This document shows, in pieces, positions 1 to 5,481 of a DNA stretch of 9,112 bases (its first letter is position 1; the number at the start of each line of letters is the position of its first letter). The position numbers and the translations under genes were made by a program. Under the pieces are notes generated by a model, which saw only the letters and a list, made by a program, of their open reading frames with translations, had not been told where the DNA came from and searched no databases. Source of the stretch: an uncultured Oscillospiraceae bacterium (GTDB taxonomy: Bacteria > Bacillota > Clostridia > Oscillospirales > Acutalibacteraceae); the NCBI GenBank assembly GCA_902478605.1, contig CABSLQ010000089.1, positions 1 through 9,112 of the forward strand, written 5' to 3'.

Positions 1-101
1 ACGGCATCCTTGACAGCGCCAGCCGTGCTTGCTGTGTGGCAGTCAAGTCCGGCTTACGCCGAACTATTTTTATTCATGCGGGTGTCCAACTTGCACTTGC
101 A
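1..101. mobile_element. Terminal part of a probable IS3-family insertion sequence (partial, enters from left)
   Basis: Read outward on the minus strand from base 101, the sequence starts with TG and reaches AAGTTGGACAC (82-92). A 20-base stretch here (82-101) matches 15 of 20 bases with 9067-9086 at the other edge. IS3-family elements have TG...CA ends, and TTGGAC-type sequences are common inside them (family knowledge from memory). The similarity to HsdS also stops at this point, as expected for an insertion junction. A small CGGC-TTAC-GCCG hairpin followed by an AT-rich run lies at 51-73, and a nested hairpin (CTTGAC 9-14 with GTCAAG 42-47) precedes it. No transposase reading frame could be recognised in the bases available. 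The class is an inference. Confidence 0.45.
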
Positions 102-316
102 ATTTGCGTCTGTTTTTTGTTGTCGATAGAACCAATATCAATATAACAGAAATCTGTACTGGGCGTGATCTGACCACGGTTATAGACGATGCCCCCAAGC
201 CGCACCCACTCCCACGAATCGGGGATGTCGAACGGTACTTCATCCGCCAGCGACCGTACTTCATCGCCGATTTTCTCATAAGGAGTATTATCAGAACTCG
301 GCTGTTTAACGATTAC
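74..316 (-). pseudogene. hsdS: Type I restriction-modification specificity subunit (HsdS) remnant
   Basis: The minus-strand frame from 316 to a TGA at 74-76 contains an unmistakable HsdS stretch: SDNTPYEKIGDEV, then FDIPDSWEWVRLG, then YIDIGSIDNKK. In HsdS proteins this is the conserved segment that leads into a target-recognition domain, which chooses the DNA sequence methylated or cut by the HsdM/HsdR complex. Only about 65 residues remain against the usual ~400. The upstream side breaks into the tandem repeats, with an in-frame TAA at 326-328. The downstream side stops matching near 101, where an IS-like end begins, so the last codons before the TGA are probably IS sequence. No hsdM or hsdR is visible. 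No ribosome site or start codon was found, so it should be inactive. Base composition is lower in GC than the housekeeping genes, consistent with acquired DNA. Confidence 0.75.
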
Positions 317-373
317 CTCTGTAGTTTAACGAATACTCCAGTAATTCAACGATTACTCGGCTGTTTAACGATT
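296..373. repeat. Four tandem ~20-bp degenerate direct repeats
   Basis: Units start at 296, 315, 335 and 355 with lengths 19, 20, 20 and 19. The first and fourth are identical (ACTCGGCTGTTTAACGATT). The middle two keep the TTTAACGA or TTCAACGA core. On the minus strand the last unit runs straight into the hsdS remnant, in frame for VIVKQPS, but the 19/20-base period does not keep one reading frame across the array. The near-20-bp spacing puts the cores on the same face of the helix, as in arrays of protein-binding sites. Function is unknown. Confidence 0.85.
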
Positions 374-413
374 ACAGCGGAACAAAACGCCTCAATCCGC
401 GCAAAAAGCACGA

Positions 414-446
414 AACCCCGCCGCATAATTGCTCTGCAGCGGGGTT
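414..446 (-). terminator. Possible rho-independent terminator (minus strand)
   Basis: AACCCCGC (414-421) pairs with GCGGGGTT (439-446), with an extra GC/GC pair inside the loop. Read on the minus strand the stem is followed by TCGTGCTTTTTG, a moderately good U-rich tail. It lies downstream of the tRNA-Ser unit and upstream of the hsdS remnant, so it would insulate them. The tail is not contiguous with the stem, which lowers confidence. Confidence 0.5.
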
Positions 447-501
447 CACTTATGTGCTGAAACGGTCGAAAAGCCTTATTTCAAGCGGTTTTCGGGAGTA
501 G

Positions 502-541
502 AAAAAGTCCACCGTAATTCTATCAAAATTACGGTGGACTT
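502..541 (-). terminator. Rho-independent terminator of tRNA-Ser
   Basis: A perfect 15-bp stem, AAGTCCACCGTAATT (505-519) with its complement at 527-541, closes a 7-base loop. On the minus strand it runs into a T5 tract (506-502). It begins one base after the CCA end of the tRNA and is the only strong terminator in the right place for that transcript. Confidence 0.93.
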
Positions 542-542
542 A

Positions 543-633
543 TGGCGGAGAGTTAGGGATTTGAACCCTAGGTGCGCTATTAACGCACACACGATTTCCA
601 ATCGTGCGCCTTCGACCACTCAGCCAACTCTCC
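543..633 (-). tRNA. tRNA-Ser (anticodon GGA)
   Basis: On the minus strand the acceptor stem GGAGAGT (633-627) pairs with ACTCTCC (553-547). It is followed by discriminator G (546) and an encoded CCA (545-543). The D arm has the usual GGCTGAGTGGTCGAAGGC form of serine tRNAs. The anticodon stem CACGA/TCGTG holds the loop TTGGAAA, giving anticodon GGA, which reads UCC and UCU. A long variable arm (pairing GTGCG with CGCAC) marks it as class II, and the T arm carries GGTTCAAATCC. Length is 91 bases including CCA. It is transcribed alone, from its own promoter to its own terminator. The DNA beyond its 3' end is accessory (hsdS remnant, IS end), which fits the habit of integrative elements of landing at tRNA 3' ends, but no att duplication is visible. 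Confidence 0.97.
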
Positions 634-680
634 GTGTGGTGTCCCGCGGGGGAAGTCTGCCTTCCTCCCGGCGCCAGATT

Positions 681-709
681 ATTATACTGAATGTCCCCGC
701 AAAAATCAA
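681..709 (-). promoter_or_regulatory. Promoter of tRNA-Ser
   Basis: On the minus strand, TTGATT (709-704) and a perfect TATAAT (686-681) are separated by 17 bases, a near-consensus sigma-A promoter. Start of transcription is expected near 674, about 40 bases before the mature tRNA 5' end at 633. The sequence between is GC-rich leader. Confidence 0.88.
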
Positions 710-768
710 GCCCTTTTTTCATTTTTCTTCAAAAGGGGCCGGAATATACGCCGCCCGCCAAAACAACC

Positions 769-797
769 CGGCCGGCGGGAGCCGCTCCCGCCGGCCG
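769..797 (-). terminator. Strong GC hairpin, probable trpS transcript terminator
   Basis: CGGCCGGCGGGAG (769-781) pairs perfectly with its complement at 785-797 around a 3-base loop. On the minus strand it is followed by GGTTGTTTTGG, a short imperfect U tract. It lies about 240 bases after the trpS stop and before the tRNA promoter, the right place to end the aminotransferase-trpS transcript. The weak tail makes efficiency uncertain. Confidence 0.6.
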
Positions 798-1036
798 TTC
801 TCTTCCGTATGATGGGACCATCGGACTGGCCGCCCGGGGAAAGCCGCCGGGCCAGCCTTTCGCAGCCCTTCGCGGGGCGCGCCCGCAGCGGCCCGTCACC
901 CCGCAGCCGCCTACAGCATGCCGCCTGCAGCCGCCGGCCTCTTCCCCGCGGCGGGCGAACCCGATCGGCGGCCCTTTCGGGCGTCATCCGCCCGAACCTT
1001 TTCCGCAGGCCATGGCCGCCCCTCCCCCCGCCGCTC
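798..1036. other. GC-rich non-coding spacer downstream of trpS
   Basis: No believable gene is seen. Frames through this stretch are Pro/Arg/Gly/Ala-rich and lack ribosome sites. It contains a small hairpin, TTCGGGCG (976-983) with CGCCCGAA (989-996), followed on the plus strand by CCTTTTCC. On the minus strand no U tract follows. It is probably the 3' untranslated end of the trpS transcript. Confidence 0.6.
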
Positions 1037-2050
1037 TCACCCAAGCAGCACAAAGCCCATCTTCTTCTTCGCCTTGTCCAAGGTGCGGGAAGCGATGCGC
1101 TGGGCGCGCTCCGCCCCCGTTTTCATCAGCGCCTCGAGCTGCGCCTTGTCCTTCATCAGCTCGGCGAACCGCTCCTGAATGGGGCGCAGCTCCTCGGCCA
1201 CGGCCTCGCCCACCGCCGTCTTGAAATCGCCGTAGCCGCGGCCCGCAAACTCCGCCTCAATGGCCTCCATCGACCGGCCCGTCACGGCGGCGTAAATCTC
1301 CATCAGATTGCCGATGCCGTCCCGCCCCTCTTCATAGGCGACGCGGGCCTCGCTGTCGGTCACGGCGCGGCGGAACTTGCGCAGGATGGTATCCTTGTCG
1401 TCCTTGAGGGAGATGAAGGCGTTCTGGTTGTCGTCCGACTTGGACATTTTCTTGCTCGGATCCTGCAGCGAGCGCACCCGCGCACCCGTTTTCATAATAT
1501 ACGGCTCGGGCACGGTGAACACATGGCCGAACGCCCCATTGAACCGCTCCGCCACATCGCGGGTCAGCTCGACATGCTGCTTCTGGTCGGCGCCGACGGG
1601 CACCACGTCGGGCTGGTACAGCAGGATATCCGCCGCCATCAGCGCCGGATAGGCGAACAGCCCGAGGGTCACGTTATCCGCGTGGCGGGCGGCCTTGTCC
1701 TTGAACTGGGTCATGCGGGACATCTCGCCGAACTGCGCGTTGCAGGCGAGCAGCCACGCCATTTCCGCATGGGCGGGCACCTGCGACTGCACAAAGACGA
1801 GGCTCTTTTCGGGGTCGAGCCCGATGGCCAGCAGCAGGGCGAACATCTCGACAATCTGGGCGCGCAGCTTGGCCGGCTCCTGCCGCACGGTGATGGAATG
1901 CAGATCCGCCACCGCCCACGCGCATTCGAACTCGTCCTGCATCGCCACCCAGTTGCGCAGCGCGCCGAGGTAATTGCCCAGGGTGGGAACGCCCGAGGGC
2001 TGGATACAGCTGAGCGCCCGCTTTTTACGCGGCGCCGATTCGGTTGCCAT
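1037..2050 (-). CDS. trpS: Tryptophan--tRNA ligase (TrpRS)
   Basis: This cytoplasmic class Ic synthetase charges tRNA-Trp with tryptophan using ATP. The protein is 337 aa, normal for bacterial TrpRS. The HIGH-type ATP site appears as QPSGVPTLGNYLGA (residues 17-30). The middle motif PVGADQKQH (151-159) contacts substrate and is typical of the family. The second ATP signature is a perfect KMSKS at 201-205, followed by DDN. The Rossmann core and the helical C-terminal anticodon region are full length. The start was set at 2050 because an AGAGAGG ribosome site lies just upstream; the frame stays open to 2149, but that N-terminal extension is Arg-rich and unlike the family. It follows the aminotransferase gene by 67 bases and is probably cotranscribed. 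No T-box leader is visible in that short gap, so any tryptophan control must act elsewhere. Confidence 0.97.
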   Translation of the reverse strand: MATESAPRKKRALSCIQPSGVPTLGNYLGALRNWVAMQDEFECAWAVADLHSITVRQEPAKLRAQIVEMFALLLAIGLDPEKSLVFVQSQVPAHAEMAWLLACNAQFGEMSRMTQFKDKAARHADNVTLGLFAYPALMAADILLYQPDVVPVGADQKQHVELTRDVAERFNGAFGHVFTVPEPYIMKTGARVRSLQDPSKKMSKSDDNQNAFISLKDDKDTILRKFRRAVTDSEARVAYEEGRDGIGNLMEIYAAVTGRSMEAIEAEFAGRGYGDFKTAVGEAVAEELRPIQERFAELMKDKAQLEALMKTGAERAQRIASRTLDKAKKKMGFVLLG

Positions 2051-2080
2051 AGGAAAAACCTCTCTTTTTCTCATCATAAT

Positions 2081-2113
2081 CGGGCCGCAGGCCCGGCGCC
2101 CCCATGGGGGCCG
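2081..2113 (-). promoter_or_regulatory. Two adjacent GC hairpins between aminotransferase and trpS
   Basis: CGGGCC-GCA-GGCCCG (2081-2095) and the palindrome CCCCCATGGGGG (2099-2110), flanked by GGC/GCC, fill most of the 67-base gap. On the minus strand they precede the trpS ribosome site, with AT-rich sequence after the second stem but no U run. They may act as an RNA-stability or partial-attenuation element. No promoter with both boxes is seen here. Confidence 0.35.
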
Positions 2114-2117
2114 CCTC

Positions 2118-3314
2118 TTACGCCCGGTACGCCTTCGCAAAGGCGCCAAGCTCGATGGCGCCGCGCTCCATCGCCTCCATGCTGGGGGTGGAGAAGTTGA
2201 CGCGGAAATGCTGGCACGGCGCGTTTTCGTCCACCAGGAAGGCGGAACCCGGCACCACGGCGACCTTGCGTTCCTTGACCGCGCGGGTGCAGAAATCGGG
2301 CATGTCGATCCCGTCGGGCAGCCGGCACCAGAGGAACAGACCGCCCTGGGCCCGCTGATAGGTGATGCCCGCGGGCACCAGATACGCGTCGAACAGCTCC
2401 ATGATGCGGTTGATGCGCACGCGGTACAGGCTGCGCAGATGGTCGAGATGCGCCTCGTAGTCGTATTTGGCCATGAACTCCTCGCAGATCATCTGGGGCA
2501 GAATGGCGGTATGTACGTCCTCGCCCTGCTTGCAGACGATCATCTTCTGGAGCAGTTCGGCCGGCCCGATGGCGTACCCGACGCGCAGGCCGGGGGACAG
2601 CACCTTGGAGAAGCTGCCCGCATAGAGCACAACCCCCTCTTCGTCGAGGGACTTGATGGCCGGCACGTCCTCCCCTTCATAGCGCAGATCGCCGTAGGGG
2701 TTGTCCTCCAGGATCAGCACCTGGTATTGCTTGGCCAGCGCGTACATGGCGCGGCGCTTTTCAAGGCTCATGGTCACGCCGGAGGGATTCTGGAAATTGG
2801 GGATGGTGTAGATGAACCGCACGTTCTTCTGGGTTTTGAGCGCCTCTTCCAGCGCATTCATGTCCATGCCGTCCTCTTCCATGGGCACGCCGACCAGCCG
2901 GGCCTTAAGCGCCCGGAAGGAGTTGAGCGAACCGATGAAGCTGGGCGCCTCGCACAGCACCACGTCCCCCTCGTCGCACAGGGCCTTGACCGCCAGATCC
3001 ATGACCTGCTGGGCGCCCGAGGTGATGAGCAGGGTATCCCCCTCCCGGCCGATGTGATGCTTCTGCTTCATATACGCGCTCAGCCGGTCGCGCAGGGCGG
3101 GATACCCTTCGGTCAGGCTGTACTGCAGCGCGTCGATGGGCTGCTCGGCGAAGATGCGGGCCGTGATCTCCCGCACCGCCTCGACGGGGAAGGCCTCGGG
3201 CGCGGGGTTGCCCGCCGAGAAGGGGATCACCGCCGGATCGGACGAATATTTTAGGATTTCACGGATGGCGGACGGCTTGAGCGTCTGCACCCGCTGGGCA
3301 AAATGGAACTGCAT
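2118..3314 (-). CDS. PLP-dependent aminotransferase, class I/II (2-aminoadipate/aromatic-type)
   Basis: A 398-aa fold-type I transaminase that moves amino groups between an amino acid and a 2-oxo acid in the cytoplasm. The N-terminal substrate loop PFSAGNPAPEAFP (31-43) is followed by the cofactor-phosphate motif SGAQQ (99-103). Next come NPSG (176-179), the Asp-Tyr pair in EDNPYGDLRY (203-212), and the catalytic lysine K237 in SFSKVLSPGLRVGY. A substrate-carboxylate Arg lies in FRVNFSTP near the C-terminus. These features fit the group that includes LysN, aromatic aminotransferases and the enzymatic half of MocR regulators; no DNA-binding domain is attached. The exact substrate cannot be read from sequence, and a position next to trpS only suggests aromatic amino acids. 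The start at 3314 is favoured over an upstream ATG at 3332 because GGAGG sits 7 bases before it. It is the promoter-proximal gene of the minus-strand unit. Confidence 0.93.
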   Translation of the reverse strand: MQFHFAQRVQTLKPSAIREILKYSSDPAVIPFSAGNPAPEAFPVEAVREITARIFAEQPIDALQYSLTEGYPALRDRLSAYMKQKHHIGREGDTLLITSGAQQVMDLAVKALCDEGDVVLCEAPSFIGSLNSFRALKARLVGVPMEEDGMDMNALEEALKTQKNVRFIYTIPNFQNPSGVTMSLEKRRAMYALAKQYQVLILEDNPYGDLRYEGEDVPAIKSLDEEGVVLYAGSFSKVLSPGLRVGYAIGPAELLQKMIVCKQGEDVHTAILPQMICEEFMAKYDYEAHLDHLRSLYRVRINRIMELFDAYLVPAGITYQRAQGGLFLWCRLPDGIDMPDFCTRAVKERKVAVVPGSAFLVDENAPCQHFRVNFSTPSMEAMERGAIELGAFAKAYRA

Positions 3315-3340
3315 AACGATACCTCCAGTCATTGCTTTCT

Positions 3341-3369
3341 ATCTTAGCATCCTCGATTGACATTTTCAA
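3341..3369 (-). promoter_or_regulatory. Promoter of the aminotransferase-trpS unit
   Basis: On the minus strand TTGAAA (3369-3364) lies 17 bases from TAAGAT (3346-3341). The -35 matches 5 of 6 consensus bases and the -10 matches 4 of 6. Transcription would begin near 3334, about 20 bases before the start codon. The -35 region is side by side with the plus-strand -35 of gltX, so the two polymerases could compete. Confidence 0.6.
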
Positions 3370-3385
3370 CTAAAACTTGTAAAGT
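3357..3385 (+). promoter_or_regulatory. Promoter of the gltX-glnS operon
   Basis: A consensus TTGACA (3357-3362) is followed after 17 bases by TAAAGT (3380-3385). The next gene on this strand begins at 3813, and the whole gap is the repeat element at 3389-3781. Removing that element and one TA would place the -10 about 30 bases before the gltX ribosome site, an ordinary layout. A TATAAG at 3385-3390 is an alternative -10, but it is 22 bases away from the -35. Confidence 0.6.
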
Positions 3386-3414
3386 ATAAGATGAGAGAGA
3401 GTGAACAAAACCCG

Positions 3415-3518
3415 CCCCAGCCGATGCAGGACATTGGCCGCCGGCGTTTTCGTCCTTGATGGGCGCCAGCCCACCGTCGTCCTCAGCCTTGCCGACCTGC
3501 GTCCTGCGCCGGCTGGGG
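3415..3518 (+). repeat. Long-range inverted repeat, first module of the element
   Basis: CCCCAGCCG (3415-3423) and GCAGGAC (3426-3432) pair exactly with GTCCTGC (3501-3507) and CGGCTGGGG (3510-3518). This makes a 16-bp helix with a symmetric 2x2 internal loop closing about 68 bases. It starts directly after the left terminal repeat. Confidence 0.8.
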
Positions 3519-3546
3519 TCGAAGAATTTCGAGGAGCGGGAGGAAA

Positions 3547-3630
3547 GCAGGACCAGGCGCCTGACCGCGGCATGCTGTGGTGCATACACAACATGCTTAC
3601 GCATGTCAGGGGAAGGCAACGACGTCCTGC
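3547..3630 (+). repeat. Nested inverted repeat, second module of the element
   Basis: Four helices nest inside one another: GCAGGAC (3547-3553) with GTCCTGC (3624-3630), CCTGAC (3560-3565) with GTCAGG (3605-3610), GCATG (3570-3574) with CATGC (3592-3596), and TGTG (3576-3579) with CACA (3587-3590). The outer helix extends with AAA/TTT and GAG/CTC beyond one-base bulges. The same GCAGGAC/GTCCTGC pair occurs in the first module. Confidence 0.8.
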
Positions 3631-3652
3631 GTTTCTCTTCGCTTGCGGTGCC

Positions 3653-3688
3653 CAAAACGGCTGACGTGCCTGTCGGCACGCCGTTTTG
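3653..3688 (+). repeat. Hairpin near the right end of the element
   Basis: CAAAACGGC (3653-3661) pairs with GCCGTTTTG (3680-3688). Inside it GTGCC (3666-3670) pairs with GGCAC (3675-3679) around a TGTC tetraloop, leaving a 4-base one-sided bulge. On either strand it resembles a terminator stem, but the U run is only four bases and belongs to the stem. Confidence 0.8.
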
Positions 3689-3812
3689 ACCGCGGCGCCA
3701 ACAAATCCTCGCTGTATCCGCCACCGGCGGCGCTCGGCTTTGTTGCCCTCGAAATCGGGCTTTGTTCACTCCCCCTCATCTTAGGATATCCAGCAGGAGG
3801 GACGAAACCGCT

Positions 3813-5468
3813 ATGACAACACTGGAACAACTGGCCCGGGCGATGTTCCCCGACACGCGGCACACCCCGGCCGACTATGAAGCGCTGTATCCCCCGCGGC
3901 CGCTGCAAGAGGGCGCGCGGGTCACCCGCATCGCGCCCAGCCCGACGGGCTACCTGCACCTGGGGGTGTTCTTCACCGCCATGGTGAACCGCCTGACCGC
4001 CGGGAAGGACGGCGTGTTCTATTTCCGCCTGGAGGACACGGACAAAAAGCGCGAGGTGGAGGGCGGCGCGGAGGATATTCTCGCCGGGCTGAACACCTAC
4101 GGCCTCACCATTGACGAGGGCTTCACCGCCCCCGGCGAGGTGCGGGGGGATTACGGCCCCTACCGCCAGAGCGACCGGGTGGAAATCTACCACACCTACG
4201 TGAAAGCGCTGGTGGAGCAGGGGCTGGCCTATCCCTGCTTCTGCACCGAAGAGGAACGGCAGGCCGCCCGCCGGCGGCAGGAGGCGGCCAAGGAGCGCAC
4301 CGGCTATTACGGCCCCTACGCGGTGTGCCGGAGCCTCTCCCCCGAGGAGGCGCTCGCCCGGGTGGAGGCGGGGGAAGCCTACGTGGTGCGCCTGCGCTCG
4401 CCGGGCAGCGAGCAGAACCGCATCAAGTTCGACGACCGCATCAAGGGCACCATCGAGATGCCCGAAAACGACGAGGATCTTGTGCTGCTCAAATCGGACG
4501 GGGTGCCCACCTACCACTTTGCCCACGTGGTGGACGACCACCTGATGCGCACCACCGACGTCATCCGGGGGGACGAATGGATTTCCTCGGTGCCCAAGCA
4601 CCTGCAGCTGTTCCGGCTGCTGGGCTTTAAGCCGCCCAAATACGCCCATGTCAGCCCGATCATGAAGGAAGAAAACGGCGGGCGGCGCAAGCTGTCCAAG
4701 CGCAAGGACCCGGAAGCGGCCATGCACTATTACGCGCAGCAGGGGTACCCCGCGGCGAGCGTGCTCGAATACCTGATGACCATCGCGAACAGCGATTTTG
4801 AGGACTGGCGCCGCTGCAACCCCGGCGCCGACCGGGCGGCCTTCCCCTTCAATCTGAAGAAAATGAGCGTGTCGGGCGCCCTGTTCGACCTGGACAAGCT
4901 CAACGACGTGAGCAAAAACGTCATCGCGGGCATGGACGCGGCCGCCGTGGCCGGATATATCCTCGACTGGGCGGCACACTATGACGAGGACTTCCACGCG
5001 CTGCTGGCGCGGGACCCCGCGTATACCCAAGGGATCTTCGCCATCGACCGCGGCGGGAACAAGCCGCGCAAGGATCTCGCCAAATGGAGCGACGCAAAGG
5101 AATTCGCCGCCTATTTCTTCGACGAGCTGTATGAAAACGCCTTCACCCTGCCCGACAACATCGCCCCGGCGGACGCCGCCGCCATCCTCGCCGCGTACGA
5201 GACGGCGTATGACCCGGCGCTCGACCAGGCGGCCTGGTTCGCGGGCATCAAGGCGCTGTGCCCCGGGCTGGGCTTCTGCCCCGAGGTGAAGGAATACAAA
5301 AAGAACCCCGCCGGCTGGAAGGGCCACGCGGGCGACGTGAGCACCGTGATCCGCCTGGCCGTGACCGGCCGCCGGAACACCCCCGACCTGTGCGCGATTC
5401 TGCGCCTGCTCGGGCGGGAGCGGGTGACGGCCCGCCTGCGGGAAGCCGCCGCGCACTATATGAAGTAA
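3813..5468 (+). CDS. gltX: Glutamate--tRNA ligase (GluRS)
   Basis: This class Ib synthetase charges tRNA-Glu with glutamate in the cytoplasm. The protein is 551 aa, at the long end for bacterial GluRS (about 470-550). The HIGH-type site is RIAPSPTGYLHLG (39-51). FRLEDTDKKR (71-80) is the conserved glutamate/tRNA acceptor segment. The KMSKS equivalent is KLSKRKD (293-299). C142, C144 and perhaps C172 occupy the area where many GluRS bind zinc. The C-terminal half is the helical anticodon-binding region. The frame is open back to 3762, but the start at 3813 is chosen because AGGAGGG lies at 3795-3801 and the extra residues would come from the right end of the inserted repeat element. It is followed after 13 bases by glnS, so the two are almost certainly one operon. 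A homologous GlnRS next door suggests it is a discriminating enzyme, an inference not readable from motifs. Confidence 0.95.
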   Translation: MTTLEQLARAMFPDTRHTPADYEALYPPRPLQEGARVTRIAPSPTGYLHLGVFFTAMVNRLTAGKDGVFYFRLEDTDKKREVEGGAEDILAGLNTYGLTIDEGFTAPGEVRGDYGPYRQSDRVEIYHTYVKALVEQGLAYPCFCTEEERQAARRRQEAAKERTGYYGPYAVCRSLSPEEALARVEAGEAYVVRLRSPGSEQNRIKFDDRIKGTIEMPENDEDLVLLKSDGVPTYHFAHVVDDHLMRTTDVIRGDEWISSVPKHLQLFRLLGFKPPKYAHVSPIMKEENGGRRKLSKRKDPEAAMHYYAQQGYPAASVLEYLMTIANSDFEDWRRCNPGADRAAFPFNLKKMSVSGALFDLDKLNDVSKNVIAGMDAAAVAGYILDWAAHYDEDFHALLARDPAYTQGIFAIDRGGNKPRKDLAKWSDAKEFAAYFFDELYENAFTLPDNIAPADAAAILAAYETAYDPALDQAAWFAGIKALCPGLGFCPEVKEYKKNPAGWKGHAGDVSTVIRLAVTGRRNTPDLCAILRLLGRERVTARLREAAAHYMK

Positions 5469-5481
5469 AGGGAGAATACAC

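Larger units (their letters stand above)
3389..3781. mobile_element. MITE-like element (393 bp, TA-flanked, imperfect terminal inverted repeats)
   Basis: The left end 3389-3414 and the reverse complement of the right end 3756-3781 match at 23 of 26 bases, both beginning AGATGAG and containing GAGTGAACAAA. A TA dinucleotide lies immediately outside each end (3387-3388 and 3782-3783), the target duplication expected of IS630/Tc1-mariner elements. No transposase is encoded; the frames inside are short, without ribosome sites or recognisable motifs. The interior is packed with inverted repeats, listed separately. It lies between the gltX promoter and its ribosome site, so it would be transcribed as most of the leader. 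A two-base TSD in AT-containing sequence is weak evidence alone, but the TIRs are strong. The alternative is a structured RNA gene with flanking repeats. Confidence 0.75.

Noticed and set aside
296..373. CRISPR array.
   Set aside because: The ~20-bp units are directly tandem, without unique spacers of regular length.
706..1053. A 115-aa minus-strand frame after trpS.
   Set aside because: It overlaps the trpS end, the terminator hairpin and the tRNA promoter, and shows only Arg/Gly-rich low complexity.
809..3254. Long plus-strand frames (463 and 426 aa) opposite trpS and the aminotransferase.
   Set aside because: They mirror the real minus-strand genes, lack ribosome sites and show no recognisable domain.
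3344..3769. A 141-aa minus-strand frame inside the MITE-like element.
   Set aside because: No ribosome site or domain is seen, it has the composition of non-coding GC-rich DNA, and it runs across the terminal repeat into the aminotransferase promoter.
3390..3780. RNase P RNA or tmRNA, because of GAGGAAAG-like and GC-rich structured sequence.
   Set aside because: The other conserved RNase P blocks and the tRNA-like ends of tmRNA are absent.
3390..3812. A T-box riboswitch in the gltX leader.
   Set aside because: A structured leader before a synthetase gene suggests one, but no AGGGTGGNACCGCG-type T-box sequence or specifier-loop arrangement was seen, and the terminal inverted repeats with flanking TA fit an insertion better.
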